Below, piece after piece: positions 7,877 to 8,364 of a stretch of DNA of 8,364 nucleotides. The stretch is taken from contig CALGFL010000142.1 of the NCBI GenBank assembly GCA_937881145.1, positions 1 through 8,364 of the forward strand. The letters are read 5' to 3'. This DNA comes from an uncultured Bordetella sp. GTDB taxonomy: Bacteria; Pseudomonadota; Gammaproteobacteria; Burkholderiales; Burkholderiaceae_B. The notes under the pieces were generated by a model. The model did no database searches, was not told the origin of the DNA, and saw nothing but the letters and a program-made list of their open reading frames with translations. Both the position numbers and the translations under genes were made by a program. Numbering within the stretch: the first letter of the stretch is position 1; each line of letters opens with the position of its first letter.

Positions 7877-8364
7877 TCAGCGCCCCATACCGTAGGTGTC
7901 TTCGCGCACGACGCGCGGCGTGATTTCGCGCGGGTCGATGGTGACGGGCTGGTAGACGACGCGGCGCTGCTCGTCGTCGTAGCGCATTTCCACCGTGCCG
8001 GACAGGGGAAAATCCTTGCGGAAGGGATGGCCGATGAAGCCGTAATCGGTCAGGATGCGACGCAGGTCGGGGTGGCCTTCGAAAACGATGCCGAACAGAT
8101 CGAAGGCTTCGCGCTCGAACCAGTTGACGCCGGGCCAGCACTCGATGAGCGAGGCTACCATCGGGAACTCGTCATCGGGTGCCCAGGTGCGCAGGCGCAG
8201 GCGCCAGTTGTGCTCGAAAGACAGCAGGTGCGTCACCACCGCATAGCGGCCAGGAAAACGATTGCCGGCGGCGCCTTGCCCTTCGTGCTCGGAGCGTGAG
8301 GCATTACCGTAGGTGAGATAGTCGACGCCGCACAGATCGATGCAGGATTCGAAGTGCAGATCGG
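7877..8364 (-). CDS. nuoC: NADH-quinone oxidoreductase subunit C (NuoC), 5' end cut by window edge
   Basis: Peripheral-arm subunit (30-kDa homologue) that supports the quinone module together with NuoD. The open frame runs off the right edge. It gives 161 complete residues, starting [20 protein letters not shown]; family members have about 200-210, so roughly 40-50 N-terminal residues are missing. The 30-kDa signature region [20 protein letters not shown] occupies visible residues 82-101, and [20 protein letters not shown] follows it. The protein ends [15 protein letters not shown] hydrophilic linker of about 20 residues (visible residues 20-39, rich in Gly, Ala, Ser and Arg) separates the N-terminal part from [11 protein letters not shown]. 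The GTG at 8239-8237 is not the start, because conserved sequence continues upstream in frame. The stop TGA is followed directly by an in-frame TAG, giving two stops in tandem. Confidence 0.97.
   Translation of the reverse strand, partial: DLHFESCIDLCGVDYLTYGNASRSEHEGQGAAGNRFPGRYAVVTHLLSFEHNWRLRLRTWAPDDEFPMVASLIECWPGVNWFEREAFDLFGIVFEGHPDLRRILTDYGFIGHPFRKDFPLSGTVEMRYDDEQRRVVYQPVTIDPREITPRVVREDTYGMGR

Larger units (their letters stand above)
1..8364 (-). other. nuo operon, nuoC to nuoK portion
   Basis: All nine genes are on one strand in the canonical nuoA-N order. Junctions are C/D 12 bp, D/E 50 bp, E/F 4-base overlap, F/G 15 bp, G/H 1-base overlap, H/I 18 bp, I/J 18 bp and J/K 4-base overlap. 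No gap is large enough for a usual promoter plus terminator, apart from possibly the 50-bp one. A single transcript starting upstream of the right edge is therefore the simplest reading. Co-transcription is inferred from spacing. Confidence 0.9.

Noticed and set aside
8237..8239. GTG as a possible start for a short nuoC
   Set aside because: The frame stays open upstream to the window edge and encodes conserved NuoC sequence, so this codon is an internal valine.

Overview
The window is an internal slice of a bacterial NADH:quinone oxidoreductase (respiratory complex I, NDH-1) operon, read entirely on the minus strand. Its 5' end lies to the right. In transcription order it carries nuoC (5' end cut by the right edge), nuoD, nuoE, nuoF, nuoG, nuoH, nuoI, nuoJ and nuoK (3' part cut by the left edge). 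This is the canonical nuoA-N order. nuoA and nuoB should lie beyond the right edge, and nuoL, nuoM and nuoN beyond the left edge.

The GC content is high, with strong G/C preference at third codon positions. nuoC and nuoD are separate genes rather than the fused nuoCD of enterobacteria. NuoG lacks the N7 cluster ligands. The protein sequences look betaproteobacterial, most like the Alcaligenaceae (Bordetella/Achromobacter group). The family placement is inferred from remembered protein character, not from a search.

Layout, right to left: nuoC 8364-7877, nuoD 7864-6605, a 50-bp spacer, nuoE 6554-6063, nuoF 6066-4702, nuoG 4686-2362, nuoH 2362-1289, nuoI 1270-782, nuoJ 763-122, nuoK 125-1. Three junctions overlap (E/F and J/K by ATGA, G/H by TGATG). 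The other gaps are 12 to 18 bp, except the 50-bp gap between nuoD and nuoE. No stretch without a gene approaches 300 bases. I see no promoter, terminator, RNA gene, mobile element or CRISPR array.

Together the genes encode most of the electron path. NADH is oxidised at the FMN of NuoF, with the side cluster N1a in NuoE. Electrons pass through N3 (NuoF), N1b, N4 and N5 (NuoG), then N6a and N6b (NuoI), to N2 in NuoB (outside the window). Quinone is reduced at the NuoD/NuoB/NuoH interface, with NuoC supporting that module. NuoH, NuoJ and NuoK belong to the membrane arm that couples quinone chemistry to proton pumping. All cofactor ligands expected for these subunits are present and every reading frame is intact.

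I found no undescribed system. The region is an ordinary housekeeping operon, and the findings are minor points with low interest scores.
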